From Wuchereria bancrofti (lineage: Eukaryota > Nematoda > Chromadorea > Rhabditida > Onchocercidae), in assembly GCA_005281725.1 (NCBI GenBank), contig SSBO01000001.1:1410399-1474398 (forward strand): a stretch of DNA of 64,000 bases, given 5' to 3'. Shown in pieces: positions 26,639-38,906 of the stretch. The translations under genes and the position numbers were made by a program. The notes under the pieces were generated by a model that saw only the letters and a program-made list of their open reading frames with translations, did not search any database and had not been told where the DNA came from. Position 1 is the stretch's first letter; each line of letters starts with the position of its first letter.

Positions 26639-27159
26639 TCTTACAAACGCTTCATGCAAACTTTAATTATTAAAAAATCAGAAATGTAAAGAATGAGTCA
26701 ATTATAATTCTCCCAGATCTAATTCCAAACCACTACCACACTTCATTACTTTGAAATGTCACAATACCAACGAATAACGAAAGATGTCAATTGGATGTTA
26801 GAAGAAACTTTTGATGAAACTCTCTCTCTCTTTCTCTCTCTCTACAGAAGACGTTGCTATCTCTGTGACAAATGTCTGCACCTTGTTATTTTTTAATTTT
26901 CTCAATGTCTCTTCATATTATGTTTTTCATTTCAAAAAGATCCCCAACGTCTCCCTGTTTTCCTATTATTCACAGTTACTTTAGCAACTCTAGAATGTGT
27001 ATTATTGGGGACGCCCAACTATTTCGTCATTCCTCTCGTTCTCTGTTCTCTTCATTATCTTGTTTTCCTTTTTTCCAACTTCATCAACTGCTATCTTCAA
27101 TTCCAATAGTCTCTTAGAGTTTGTATAACATCCTTTTAGCAACGGAAAAGAGAGATTTT

Positions 27160-27311
27160 GCGGAATGTACGACCGATGTTAATCTATTTTCTTTTTTTCC
27201 GCGTCATTAGTAATGTTAAGGGATGACGGATGCGGAATGTACGACCGATGTTAATCTATTTTCTTTTTTTCCGCGTCATTAGTAATGTTAAGGGATGACG
27301 GATGCGGAATG
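27160..27311. repeat. perfect 72-bp tandem duplication plus partial third copy
   Basis: Copy 1 (27160-27231) and copy 2 (27232-27303) are identical over 72 bp, and an 8-bp start of a third copy (GCGGAATG) follows at 27304. Each unit contains a T-rich tract followed by CCGCGTCATTAG, resembling a 3' splice acceptor. It sits about 150-300 bp upstream of the CTR9 ATG, in the likely promoter or outron. Confidence 0.9.
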
Positions 27312-27400
27312 AGACATCCCAGCAATGTCGGAAGACAGGAAGAATTCGGGAAAATAAATGGATGCATTTCTTATGTTGATCAAAGATATTCGTTCGCGGC

Positions 27401-27421
27401 ATAATTTCAGGTTAATTACAG
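27401..27421 (+). promoter_or_regulatory. candidate trans-splice acceptors for CTR9
   Basis: Two acceptor-like motifs, ATAATTTCAG ending at 27410 and AATTACAG ending at 27421, lie 48 and 37 nt before the CTR9 ATG. In nematodes such sites commonly receive a spliced leader. Whether they do here needs transcript data. Confidence 0.4.
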
Positions 27422-27458
27422 GAGAAGAAATATAATTGGTGAAATTGGTGTGAGAATT

Positions 27459-30400
27459 ATGGCTTTTGCACAGCCAAAAACATCAGTGGAAATACCGCTG
27501 AAAGACAGTACCGAAAATGTGAGTAAATTTAACTTTTAACAAAATCATAATGTAATAGATGTGTCTGGATAAGTAATTCGAGATAAATGCATATCTCATT
27601 CAAAAGGATACATCAAATAGAATGTTTAACTGTTGCCATCCATTTATCGTGTGAGGTTTTGTTCAGGATTTTGTCGTGTCATAGCTCAGAATATAAGTAC
27701 GGAATGGTCAGTTGTTTAAGTAAACTTATTGGAACGTTGTTGATACAATTAAGACATTAAGCTATTATGAATTCTTTCTATATATGAACTGTAACTCGCT
27801 TGATTCTTTCATGATCTAATGACTGAAAATATAAAACGTAAAATTTGGTTGTTGGAACTATGGAAAATAATATTAGGATATGCAACGATATGTGCGAGAT
27901 TTCTGCGTAGAAATCTGGAATGTAACGCAACGCTGGGAAGAATTAAACGGATCAACATACAACTTGTTGGAAAAAATCGTCAATAATCGTCTATGTCTCA
28001 TATATGCGCAACCAGCGAATGTTGCGGAAGAGAAAGGTGTCGAGAGAGAAGAGCCGGAATCTGGTCTAAGTGCTTTACTGCTGGGTGAAAAAGATTGGGA
28101 CTGCAGCATTACGAGTGTTGAATTGCAAAGAAATCGACTGGAACAGAATGAAACTAACAGAACTGTTGAAGAAATTGTGCGAGATGTGGAGAAATTGGTA
28201 GCATTGGTCAACGAGCAGATGTCTCGGATAGTTGATGAGCTTCAAAATATGCGTGAACGACTTGCAGGATTGAAGAAATTAGAGAATATACAAGGAGATA
28301 GGCGAAATCTACCTGGTTTACAAAATCCTAAATTGAAAGAACTAAGTGAAATTTTGCCGCTTATTGTGAAGATGTATCAGGAAGAGTTAAAAGCAAAACG
28401 TGCTGCGCTTGATGATTTAGCAAATTTCAATAGTAGAGATATATTTTTGGCTATTACAGCATCTTGGTCTCATCAGGCCTTTATAGATCGTTCCACGTTG
28501 AGTCGTTTATATTCTCTTGTTGTTTAAGTAATCTAAAATGTATAATTATTATAGGATTGGTACTTCAAATTGTTTGCATAGTTGTATAGAAATTTACATA
28601 GTTCATGATTTTATGCTTGTAAGGACTCAACCCATTAAGTTCGGGAGAATAAAATTCTCACCTCTCGTTAATGGTTTTTGAAATTAATTTCTATAGTTTT
28701 CCTTTGATTGCATGAAATATTGTTTCCATTGTTTTCGTTTCTTTACTTGAATAAATTTTCACAAACTTCAAAATTTTCACAAAATAACATTAATTTTGGA
28801 GTTCAGAAATTTACTGGATGTCACAATACTCACTAACTTTGTACAGTGCTGCTAGGAATACTAAGTTTTAAACAAATTGTATGCTTAAATTATCATCTAT
28901 TTTTGCCCTTTTGCGATTTTAGTTCTTAACAATATACCCGCAATTTGTTCCTTTTTCTTGGGGGATCTGAATTTGAAAGTAAAAAACTAGCAAAAGAGAT
29001 GACACTCTTACTTCATCATCGTATATACGATGGTCTTTCTTCTACGTTTGAAATAAAAAACCAGAAAAAAACGGAGATTTTGACTACGTTGACATGCAGC
29101 AATATTTTAGGAAATAATCGAATTGGATTTTGACAATTTACCTGATGATGGCGAAGAAGTTCTTGCAATTTTACGTGGTGAACATGCAACATTAAATTTT
29201 TGGGTTGATTTAGCGGTAAGTATTCCGAGATCTGCAAATGTTTAGCAAGGGATGATTTTAGCTTTAATAGGGAAGTTATTTCTATGGGATTTTCTTTAGT
29301 TCTTTTTATTTAGCTAGCTTACTACCGTCGTGGAAATGAAGCTGATTTTGTTCGCATTTTGGAAATGAGTGGTTCAGAAGCAAGTCTGGAATATCCCGAA
29401 TATCATCAAGATCAGATGCGAGCTCTAGATACGCTTGCTGCTTATTATGTAATTCAGGTTCGTTCTTCAATTTTGATTTTCTGAAGTTCAACTTAGTATG
29501 CAGTTTCTCTCACTGTAAGTCGTTGAAAGTTATATACTTTTCTTCTTTTGGGGAATGAAAAGTATTATTGTTTATAAATTTCTTAATTCATGCTTGTGTA
29601 TGAAATCTTCACAGAGTCACAAGGAGCGCAATAAAGACAAGAAAAAAGAGTGGCAGACAAAAGCAACATTGCTTTATACTACAGCTGACAAGATTATTAT
29701 GTACGATACATACCATTTGTTGGGAAGAGCTTATTTTTGTTTACTGGAAGGGAAAATTGACCAAGCTGAACAGCAGTTCAATTTCGTTCTCAATCAGGTG
29801 AATTTTCATGTTTGTGTTACTATATTAGATATAAAGATGGTCATGAAGTGAATTGATGCTTCCTTAGTATTGTTACATTTTGCGTGTTGGCACATGATAT
29901 TTCTAAATATTTTATAATAAAATAATATTAGAATAATTAGGTTTCAATTATACTTAGAATGTTGGCTTGCAGTTAATTTTACACACCTAATTCATTGATA
30001 TAACCAAAATTTCTGTGAATCTTAGTGTCGGTTTTGGAAGTGAATTAAGATTATAGTTTTTAGATATTTGTTTCCGTAATTCTTTCTTGGGTTGTATAAC
30101 TATGTATAAATATATCTATTTTGCCAGACTATTTCAATGGTATTTCATTCTAGGTTGGCGAAAATATACCAGCGACATTAGGTAAAGCATGCATTTTTTT
30201 TCAACGAAAAGAATATCGAAAAGCACTGAATTGCTATAAAAGTGTGCTGCGAAAAATGCCTGATTGTCCGGCAGACGTACGCCTGGGTATTGGTTATTGT
30301 TTAGCAAAATTGGGTCGGTTGGACAAGGCAAGGTTGGTGTTTTAGGTTTAGTTTACATGGTATTTCAGTGCAGTAAATGGAACATTTTTCAAAAATTTAA

Positions 30401-33400
30401 CTCATCACTAGCATTAATTTTCAAAGTTTCTGGAAAAGTCAGTTTGGTAGAAATAAAATGAACTCATTTTAATTCCTCATAAATTTTGTTGTTTTATCTT
30501 TTAATTCATTATTTTTTCAGATTAGCGTTCAGACGTGTCTTGGATTTGGATAAGGAAAATGTATCAGCTCTTGTTGCTTTAGCAATCCTGGATATGAATA
30601 CATTAGAGCAAGAAGCTATTCGAAGAGGAGTGGAATCCTTTGGACGTGCTTATCAAATAGAACAGGAGAATCCAGTTGTATTAAACCATCTTGCTAATCA
30701 TTTCTTTTACAAAAAGGTTATATATATATATATATCCATGTTTCCATAACTTTTCGCTTTTTTTTTCGAATTCATTACGTTGATTTTACGAAAAAAAAAA
30801 GTAACTGAAAGAATAAGTACCCATAAGTTGACATGTCACTCAGCGTACATTCGGAACTGTGTATATTATTCATTGAGAACAAAAGGTTGTAGGTAATTTT
30901 TGAGTCAACCAATTATTGCATCTTGTGACATGGTATAATGTTTTTATTGTTTAAAAGTTAGTTAGTTTTCAAGTTAATGAAGTGATTTCAGGAACTGGAC
31001 AGAGTGGAGCATTTAGCATGGCATGCATTTCAAATAACGGATAATGAAGCTATGCGAGCTGAAAGTTGTTATCAGTTGGCACGAAGTTTCCATCAAAGAG
31101 GAAACTTTGAGAAAGCTTTCCAGGTTAGCTGTAACTTTAATCTTTGTATCACGTTGTCAGTTGCAGTTGAATAAGCACTCATAATTCATTACTCAGATTA
31201 ACTGGTCCCATTTTTTTTCAAAAAGAAGGATCTTGTGATGATTTTTATTGTAACATGTTTCTTCCTTCCAGCATTACTATCAGTCGACCCAATTCGCTAC
31301 AGCAAATTTTGTTTTACCTTATTTTGGCCTCGGACAAATGTATATCTATCGTGAAGATTATGATAATGTAAGTTTATAAGTCGATTTACTCAGCAAAGGG
31401 AATATGAGGTTTTTCTATTCATATTGTCATTTAGTTTATTTCATAGGCTTCAATAATGTGAAATTTGGTTGTCAGGCCACAAAACATGAAGTAGTATCTT
31501 TGTAGAGTGTAATAACAAAGATTTTAGGCAATACAATGTTTTGAAAAAGTTCTCAAAGCTTGTCCAACAAATTATGATACACTGAAAATCTTGGGCTCGT
31601 TGTACGCGCATTCCGAGCCGGCTAATCAAAAAGAACGCAGTGAACGACGGAAGAAAGCTCGTGAAATTTTCAAAAAAGTTGTTGAAATGTGTCCCGATGA
31701 TGTGGAAGCATTGATCGACTTGGCTCAGTTGACAGAGAATTGTGATCCACAGGTATTTTTTCGTAGGTTTTGTTTAGAAATAAATGCAAATTTTCAGCAG
31801 CAAGTTTTTTTCCATGTTTCTGATTTATGTGGAATATGAGAGATAATATTTATCCAAAATTAAAACTCCATTTCCTAGATTTTTTTTTCATGTTCCAAAT
31901 AAGGATTCATTTTGTCTGTATTCTAAAAGTGCAAAGGATAAAATACTTTCATCTTCATCTTCAATCTTAAATTGTAGCTTCAGTCTTAATTTTAAAACTA
32001 AAAAATTTAGAGTTGGACTAACGAGTCACAGATAAATGAGTCAGAGACCTTACAGAATTAAGGACTAGCAATAATATAAACTAACTTTTCTGTCAATTTA
32101 ATTTTTCAGGGTTCCTTGGATGCATATACAAAAGCTTCAACTTTTCTGAGTCAAATGATTGAAGTTGATGTACCACCGGAAATAACAAATAATGTTGGCT
32201 CACTATATTTTACAATAGGACAATACGAGAAAGCTAGAGTATGCATTTGGCGGAATTGATTTTCTGCATATTTTAATTTGATGTTTGCAGCTTTTATATT
32301 GTTTTGTTTTTTAGGTATATTTTGAAGAAGCACTAAAAGAACTTGGTGAAGTTGTTTCAACCGGACAGACGGATTTAGCAGCTCTGCAGACAACTGTTAC
32401 TTATAATTTAGCGCGTAGTCTGGAGATGCTTTGTATGTTTGATGAAGCTGAACGTCTTTATAAAGGGATTTTGCAAGAAAAGCCAAATTATATTGATTGT
32501 AAGTTGTTATGATGGAGTTTGCAGAGTCGTTACTTGTTGTTAATTTTATAGAGGACCTTTGTTTAAACAATATTGATAAGGCATAATAATTCGATTCGAA
32601 CTCTTTCTTGATCTTTTCTTTCTCACCCATATGCATTAGATATTCAGATGTAGCATCCATTGACGGAGGGTCTTTCCTGCTAAAATGAAACCTTGAATAT
32701 ATTCTCAAATGTTTTGCCGACTACTTAAACAATCATTTTCCAGGTTACATGCGATTAGGATGTCTTGCTCGAGATAAAGGACAAATTTATGAATCATCGG
32801 TCTGGTTTAAGGTATGCATTCTTATATTATTCTTCTTTCATTATTTCCTTCTAAAATTTTAGTTCCAGCTTTTGGAAGTTTCAAAAATTTTCAGGAAGGG
32901 ATGAGTGTAAACCAATCTCATGCTGATGCTTGGTCACTGATTGGAAATTTGCATATGTCAAAGTTTGAGTGGGCGCCGGCACAGAAAAAGTTCGAATATA
33001 TATTGAAACTTCCGGAATATCACGATGATCCATATAGCTTTGTTGCACTTGGCAATATTTGGCTTGAAACACTGTCTTCTATTCATAGAAAGAAAGAAAA
33101 GGTTTAGTCATACATTTATTTACGATATTTTTGCTCGTATTATCACTTTAGCTATTTATATCTCCGATATAACGTTTATGAGATATTCCTATAGCGGGTT
33201 TAAACTCAAAATTGTTACATACTTATGTGTTATGGAAATTTTTTAGATCTCGCTAATTTTTCGTGATAATTATCATAAGCACATTTTTATCATGATTTTA
33301 GAGAAATCTAAAGATCATTTTAACACACATAATAACTTATATTTTAACATAATTTAGGATAAAGATTATCGTGAAAGAGCTCTGATGATGTATAGTAAGG

Positions 33401-36400
33401 CGTTAAAAGTACATCCGAAAAATATTTGGGCTGCTAATGGAATCGGTTAGTACTCATTTTTTGAGCTATTTTGAATATTTTAAGCAATAATCCTGTGAGA
33501 AGTTTGTTCTCACTATCGTTTGATTTCAAAAACGTTATACCATTGATCTGCAATTTATTTGCTCTTCGTTGTTGGAACTATTTGAAGGAAGGAATTTAAT
33601 CTCAAAATATAAAGTTTTGATGAAAATATTTTCTCTTATTATTTTCAGGATGTATCTTGGCGCAAAAAGGAGCAATACAAGAAGCCAGAGATATTTTTGC
33701 ACAAGTTCGTGAAGCGACAGCTGATTTCTCAGATGTGTGGATCAATATAGCTCATGTTTATATGGAACAGAAGCAGTATGTTGCGGCAATTCAGATGTAT
33801 GATAATTGTATTAAAAAATTTAACCGACATAATGATGTGTCACTTTTGCTATATTTGGCAAGAGCACATTATAAAGCTGGAAAATTTTCCGAATGTAGAC
33901 ATATCCTTGAAAAGGTTTGTGCTTATCAATTATCCAGTATTCAGAGTTTTTTTCTTTTTTTCATTTTTATTATAATCATTTGATGAATGATGATATAATT
34001 TCAAATAACTACTCTTCATTCCTTTTCTACTCTTGACTGAAATGAATGTCGGGGATTCTCACAAATAAAATTTCTGTAATAAATTGACGCTATTCAGTCA
34101 ATTACATAACTAAGAATTTAACTATGAATTTATTACTTATTATTCTTTCTTCCAATTTAAACCTTGATTTTAGTGTATCTTATGGTAGTTGAATATTTTA
34201 TAGGCTATATGTGAAGCACCGGATAACATGATGCTCAAATTCAATCATGCTTTTGTTTTGCAAAAATTAGCGACACAAATGCTTCGTGATGATAAATCAT
34301 CACTTGAAATGGTGACTGGTGCTGTGGATGATTTGAGAACAGCAGCAACGTATGTTTCAGTTTTTTTTTTTCTTTTTTGGATTTTTATAGTTTATTTTAT
34401 TATTGTCTTTTTTTCTATTATCTTTAAGTAACAGCAAATTTAATTGCAGTCCTTATGATTCCAGGATTTTCGAATACATATCACGAAACAAAGATGATAC
34501 AATGAGTCAAGCACGAATTGTTAGCCGAACTGCTTCTGCTAGCGAAGCTCGAGCATGCTATGATTTACTTACACAAGCACAAACTTACCTGCAACGAGCC
34601 AAGGTATGTTCCGTATTGTTTTATCATGATTCATCATTTTTGTTGCATTCATTAGAAAAAATTAGTGACCTTAAGCGCAAGCATATCACATTCAGCATCT
34701 AATTTAATATCGAATCTAACTTTGTTCCTGTGACAAGTGCATACAAATATGTCTTAGTTTATAATTTCTAGGCTCAAGATGAGGAGGAGCAAAGACAGCG
34801 ACAAAGGCAAGAAGAAGAACGACAAGCACTCAAACGGCAACAAGAACAAGAAGCTAAAGAGCGTGAAGAAAAAGCTAGGCGGGAACTTGAAGTTTTAAAA
34901 CAAATGCGGCAAGAATATGTGGAAAAGACAAAAGAGATACTTAGGTTACCGACGGTATAAATTTCCTTGATTTTTCTTTGAGTTATCTTACTAATGATTA
35001 GATATAATTGTTTCCATTTCCACGTTTGTTTTAATCTAAGTTATAGATCTTAATTGATAAGATAATTGATAATTGCTGAAGTCTTAATTTGGCTCTTCTA
35101 AAGACATATTTGTATATTTGTAGATCGTTGAAGAAAAACGAGTACGTGGTAGTGGAAGGCGTCGTAAGGATCGTGAAGGTGATGAATTCGTAAATGACGA
35201 TAGCGATTTAGGTGATTGGAACGCAGGTGAAGGAGGAGAACTGCGGAAAAAGGTAGTTTTTTGTAAGATAATTGGTTGATAGGTTAAAAAAAAATCGTCC
35301 GACAAAAATTTTTACAAGTTTTTCATTTAAGAAGGAAAGAAGGGGGCGTAAGAAGCGTGAGCGCCGTGAAGTATCCAGTGGAGGAAGTGGTGGCGAAATA
35401 GATGAAGTGGAAAGCCGTAATCGTAGGGAAGGACGTAAATCGAAGAAAATGCGTTTCGATCGAAATGATTTTGAATTGAGCGCAAAACAAAAAACGAAAG
35501 GTTCTTATCTTTCTTGTTTTTAAATTCTCACAAAATTTTAAAGGTTCATTCTGAGTTTCAAATCGGTAATGATCAAATTAATAATTATATATGGATTAAG
35601 TTTTTCATAAATTTTTTCTCGTCATATTTCTTTTTTGGTTTTTTGTTAGTGTTTTCTTGTCACATGTTTTAAGATCAGTTAGAGATTATTTTTATCACAT
35701 TTATTGCGTTCATTTCCATTCTCCAGTTGTCTTATGTTTAATCATATTTCTCCTTTTTTAGTGAAAAGTCGTGAATTTATACAATCAGATGAATCAAGTT
35801 CGGACGAGAATGCCAATAAGCCATCGAAATCACGACTTTCAGATAACAGTGACGATGCAGCTGGATCGCCTGAACTGGTGAAAACTGCTGAAAGTGATAG
35901 CAGTGCTGCAGAAGATGCTATTCGACGAACAGATTCCGATGATGACAGGTTTATACATTTCCATTTGCCTAAATTATACAATATATTAGAACAGTTTAGT
36001 AATTTATGAAAATGAGTAAATTCAAATGAGACGCAACTGGATGGTGATAATGCTTTAGAAAAATGTTGAGTTGGGCTTTGATTATTTGTTTTGATTACAT
36101 CAGATGACTCTGGTTTTTGTTTTCGAACTTAATTGTCAAAATCTAATTGTATATATTATATTTGGATCTTTATAATTACTGAAGTATGATCACTAAGACT
36201 CGCCTAGGTTTTTGTCTTATGCGACATTTATTGCGTCAAATCCTGTGTAGCGCAGCTTTGTTAAATCCGCATCTTTAAATCACTTATTCTCAATTTCCAC
36301 ACTTAGCTTCCTCACTTCATCCAAAAGCTAAGGCATAAGGCTGGATTTTGCAGCGGAAAAAAGTTTCGGGATGAGTTTTCTTTCTTTCGTAATAGGGTAG

Positions 36401-36898
36401 CCAAGAAGGAATTTAGGAATGGCATTGTTTCTTTTTAAAGTATTCCTGAAATGAACCTAGTGAATGAGTAGATAAGTAATGAGTAAATAGGCAAATATGA
36501 TTAGATTTTAGGATTTAAATTTTCAGGAAAATTTTTAGGAAAATATTCAACTTTCATTCCGACGTCCATTTCATTTCTAATATAATTACTGCTCATAAAA
36601 AATAAGTCATTTGCAAATAATGTTCAGTGACAATGAGCAATCAAAAACAAAACATCGTGTAGCCAACAATTCGGATCAGAGCAGTGCTGAAAGTTCAACA
36701 GAAGATCGAGCACGCTCACCTAGTGACAGCGATGATAATGGAGTCGAGAAAAGACCCGTAAAGGCAACCAAAAGGAAAAGAATAGTTTCATCAGATGAGG
36801 ACAGCTCAGAAAATAACGGAATTGCTGAAAGTAATGCAGGTGTTGGTGACAGTGGCGTTGACGAAGATGCTGGTTTCGCGATCGCTGATGATGACTAA
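27459..36898 (+). CDS. CTR9: CTR9, TPR subunit of the PAF1 transcription-elongation complex
   Basis: Twenty-two exons: 27459-27518, 29111-29215, 29314-29457, 29615-29797, 30154-30332, 30521-30716, 30992-31123, 31272-31367, 31528-31752, 32110-32238, 32315-32498, 32744-32811, 32895-33101, 33358-33445, 33649-33914, 34204-34349, 34465-34603, 34772-34954, 35124-35252, 35332-35500, 35762-35948 and 36628-36898. They total 3486 bp (1161 residues; human 1173). CTR9 scaffolds the PAF1 complex on RNA polymerase II and promotes H2B ubiquitination and H3K4 methylation. Seen: the N-terminal motif VEIPLKD then IELDFDNLP; long TPR arrays (for example [46 protein letters not shown]); a highly charged Glu/Arg/Gln coiled coil at about 850-900; and a tail alternating KR-rich and Ser/Asp-rich blocks. 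Exon 1 matches the family N terminus although exon 2 lies 1.6 kb away beyond CINP. An alternative acceptor at 34450 would add five residues. Confidence 0.95.
27871..27876 (+). promoter_or_regulatory. 3' splice acceptor directly before the CINP ATG
   Basis: TATTAG ends 3 nt before the CINP ATG. It can serve as an SL trans-splice acceptor for a separate CINP mRNA, or as a cis acceptor joined to CTR9 exon 1. Both outcomes leave the CINP frame intact. Confidence 0.5.
27880..28527 (+). CDS. CINP: CDK2-interacting protein (CINP) homologue, nested in CTR9 intron 1
   Basis: An intronless frame of 215 residues. In human cells CINP links CDK2/CDC7 and ATRIP to replication and checkpoint control, and it also takes part in ribosome assembly. 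Family features seen: an N-terminal helix with [13 protein letters not shown], a central coiled region with heptad-like Leu/Val spacing (about 90-130), and the conserved C-terminal block. That block is [22 protein letters not shown], followed by a W-x-HQ-x-[FY] motif (SWSHQAFID) close to the C terminus. The N-terminal extension of vertebrate CINP is missing, unless CTR9 exon 1 supplies 20 residues through the in-frame splice 27518 to 27877. The stop is followed by two AATAAA signals, so a separate short mRNA is likely. Identification rests on the C-terminal block, where agreement is strong. Confidence 0.82.
   Translation: MQRYVRDFCVEIWNVTQRWEELNGSTYNLLEKIVNNRLCLIYAQPANVAEEKGVEREEPESGLSALLLGEKDWDCSITSVELQRNRLEQNETNRTVEEIVRDVEKLVALVNEQMSRIVDELQNMRERLAGLKKLENIQGDRRNLPGLQNPKLKELSEILPLIVKMYQEELKAKRAALDDLANFNSRDIFLAITASWSHQAFIDRSTLSRLYSLVV
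28648..28755 (+). terminator. two AATAAA polyadenylation signals after CINP
   Basis: AATAAA occurs at 28648-28653 and 28750-28755, 120-230 nt past the CINP stop and still inside CTR9 intron 1. Use of either would end a CINP transcript. CTR9 expression requires that they be skipped or spliced out. Confidence 0.55.
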
Positions 36899-37655
36899 AT
36901 CGGGTTTTATACCGTAATCTAAAGTTTTATTTTTTGGTATAGGTGGAACTTTTCTTTTGTAGTTGTTTGTGATTTTTTAAATTGAATGGGTAATGTTAGT
37001 TTTTTTTGGAATCCAATTCCTTTTCAGCTTTTTAGGAAATTTAGTCCTAGTTTCCTCAACGGATTATTTGTAATTGAAAATGCAAGTTATAAAATTCTTT
37101 GTGGATTTAAAATTCATTCAGCTGAACTTTTTTTTTTTTAATATCTTTAATTTCATTTATGGAAATGCTAGTTTCATTCTTTTCGAATCTGGTACTTCAT
37201 ATTTGTTTTTCAGAAATTAGGTGATGGATTTGTTTTTTCTCTTCTTTAAATTGAAAAGAGAATGTGATAAGAAAATTGTTTAATTAATGTAACTTTTTCC
37301 AATACGTGTAAGGGTATGAAAATTGCAAGGATTCAGTTATTATAAACTATTTTTTTAAACAAAAGTATGTGCACTAGCTATGTACATTTTGCACTACTGC
37401 TTCAACATTATAAAAAAAATTAGAAGATCTCGATGATGAATTATTTTCATAGCTTTGCTGTGTTCGTATATGCATAAAATAGATTCATTTCGACAAAATA
37501 TTACAAACAAATTCAAATTTAGCAAACCAAAATCTCAAAAATATGGTGAGATCAACGAATGAGACTTCTTCTGGAAATCATTGTTACATTCCATTCCTTT
37601 TAACTGAATCACAATAAAGTTTTGATAAACCACACTCCTAATTTCAATACATGAT
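36899..37655. other. convergent 3' intergenic region
   Basis: CTR9 (plus) and the homeobox gene (minus) end facing each other 757 bp apart. The stretch holds T-rich sequence and no supportable gene. A minus frame overlapping the homeobox exon (37535-37768) is a shadow in another frame. Confidence 0.6.
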
Positions 37656-38906
37656 TCACTGAACATAAATATTGGCTCGTAGTTGTTTACGCCATTTGCT
37701 ACGTCGATTTTGAAACCATACCCGAACTTGTGCCTCCGATAATCCAAGTCGTTCAGCGAGCATTTCACGCTCTAGAAAAGTTTGCAAAAAATCCTCGATA
37801 ATTTTGTTAATTTCATGATTCAGTTTCTCTCAATATTTCGAAATTCTAAAATTTCTCTGAAATAATACTTAAAGAAGTTCTCCACATTCTAAATTCATGG
37901 ACTATGATTTCAGCAAGAGTTTGATTTATGAAATTTAAATTCGTCCAATAATGCTTTAAGGATGTTCATTAGCTTTATCACTGACCTTTATTCATGTGAA
38001 AGGAATTTATAGACGAATTCAAATATTTAAGTTTACCCGGTTATCTTGATTAATCTTACCTGTCCCAACCATATATTGTTGCTCCTCAAAGGCTTTCTCC
38101 AAAATTTTAGTTTGTGAAACACCATAAATAGTTCGTTGCTTTCGACCTTTGCCATTTCTTTCGTCATGCTGATGCCGATTAGATGCCGGAATATCACAAC
38201 GTTTATTCAGAGTAGATCCACCGCAATGTTTCCGGAGCAATCGACTGATGGAGAAATCCGATGATCGTTTCAGATCTGTTCCAATTGTATTATGATGATC
38301 GAGATTATTTTCGATTACCGAAAGTTGTTTAGGAAGACGTGTTGTAGTTAAGGGACATCTAACAGGAGTTACCCATTCGGTTGGCTGTTGAAAACTGTTT
38401 GTTTCTGATATTTTATGATTAGAGGTCAAAGTAGAAGCAGGTGATGTCTGAGGAGTAAATAATGAATTGGAAACTTGTTGATCCAGTTGAAGTAATGTTA
38501 ATGGTATTAAACTTTCCAGAGATGGTAATAAAGGATAGCAGGTAGCACTTGCATTTAATGCCGGTTCCTTTACGGTATTTACTTCCGTAAAAATACTTAA
38601 CGTTTCAGGACATTGATTGCTATTAATTGGACTAAGATTTTGAGATTGTTGTAGTAGATGTGGTTGCTGTTGTTGTTGTGATTGTTGTTGTTGCTGTTGT
38701 TGAAATGTTGATGATGTACTAAACAATGAAGAAAAAAGAGTAGACGGACCGGTTGGTGTAACCGGAAGTGGAAATCGGGAAGTAAGAGATGAACATCGGT
38801 TCTGAGTAATTGGTGGATTCACATAAGATGCTACAGTTATAGCAGCGCTACAAGGTGACGCATGTAGGCACATATTTCTTGGGCACACCGAATCTAAAAT
38901 TTTCAT
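37656..38906 (-). CDS. NOT/EMX-like homeodomain transcription factor
   Basis: Two exons (minus): 38060-38906 and 37656-37771, 963 bp, 320 residues. The homeodomain occupies about residues 254-313 and is split by the intron within codon 30. It has Arg5, Leu16, Phe20 and Trp48-Phe49-Gln50-Asn51-Arg53 ([13 protein letters not shown]), so base contacts are intact and Gln50 suggests a TAAT-type site. QQYMVGTER and [13 protein letters not shown] resemble NOT (notochord) and EMX/VAX homeodomains of the ANTP class. The protein ends 7 residues after the domain. The N-terminal 250 residues are low complexity, with a polyglutamine tract encoded at about 38640-38703 and many Ser, Thr and Pro. The start is uncertain: ATTTTAG ends at 38894, just inside the chosen ATG, so the exon could instead begin at 38893 with its start in an unseen upstream exon. 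Confidence 0.8.

Larger units (their letters stand above)
26639..27458. promoter_or_regulatory. divergent intergenic region between CLP1 and CTR9
   Basis: These 820 bp separate two divergently transcribed nuclear RNA-processing/transcription genes and should contain both promoters. A CT repeat (about 26820-26845), a C/T-rich stretch and the 72-bp duplication lie here. A plus-strand 81-codon frame at 26872-27117 is rich in Ser and Phe from the pyrimidine bias and I do not accept it as a gene. Confidence 0.5.

Noticed and set aside
27873..28211. 112-codon minus-strand frame
   Set aside because: It is the antisense shadow of the CINP coding exon.
27459..28527. CTR9 exon 1 plus the CINP exon as a single two-exon CINP gene
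   Set aside because: Exon 1 matches the CTR9 N terminus and continues naturally into 29111. The fusion is kept only as a possible isoform.
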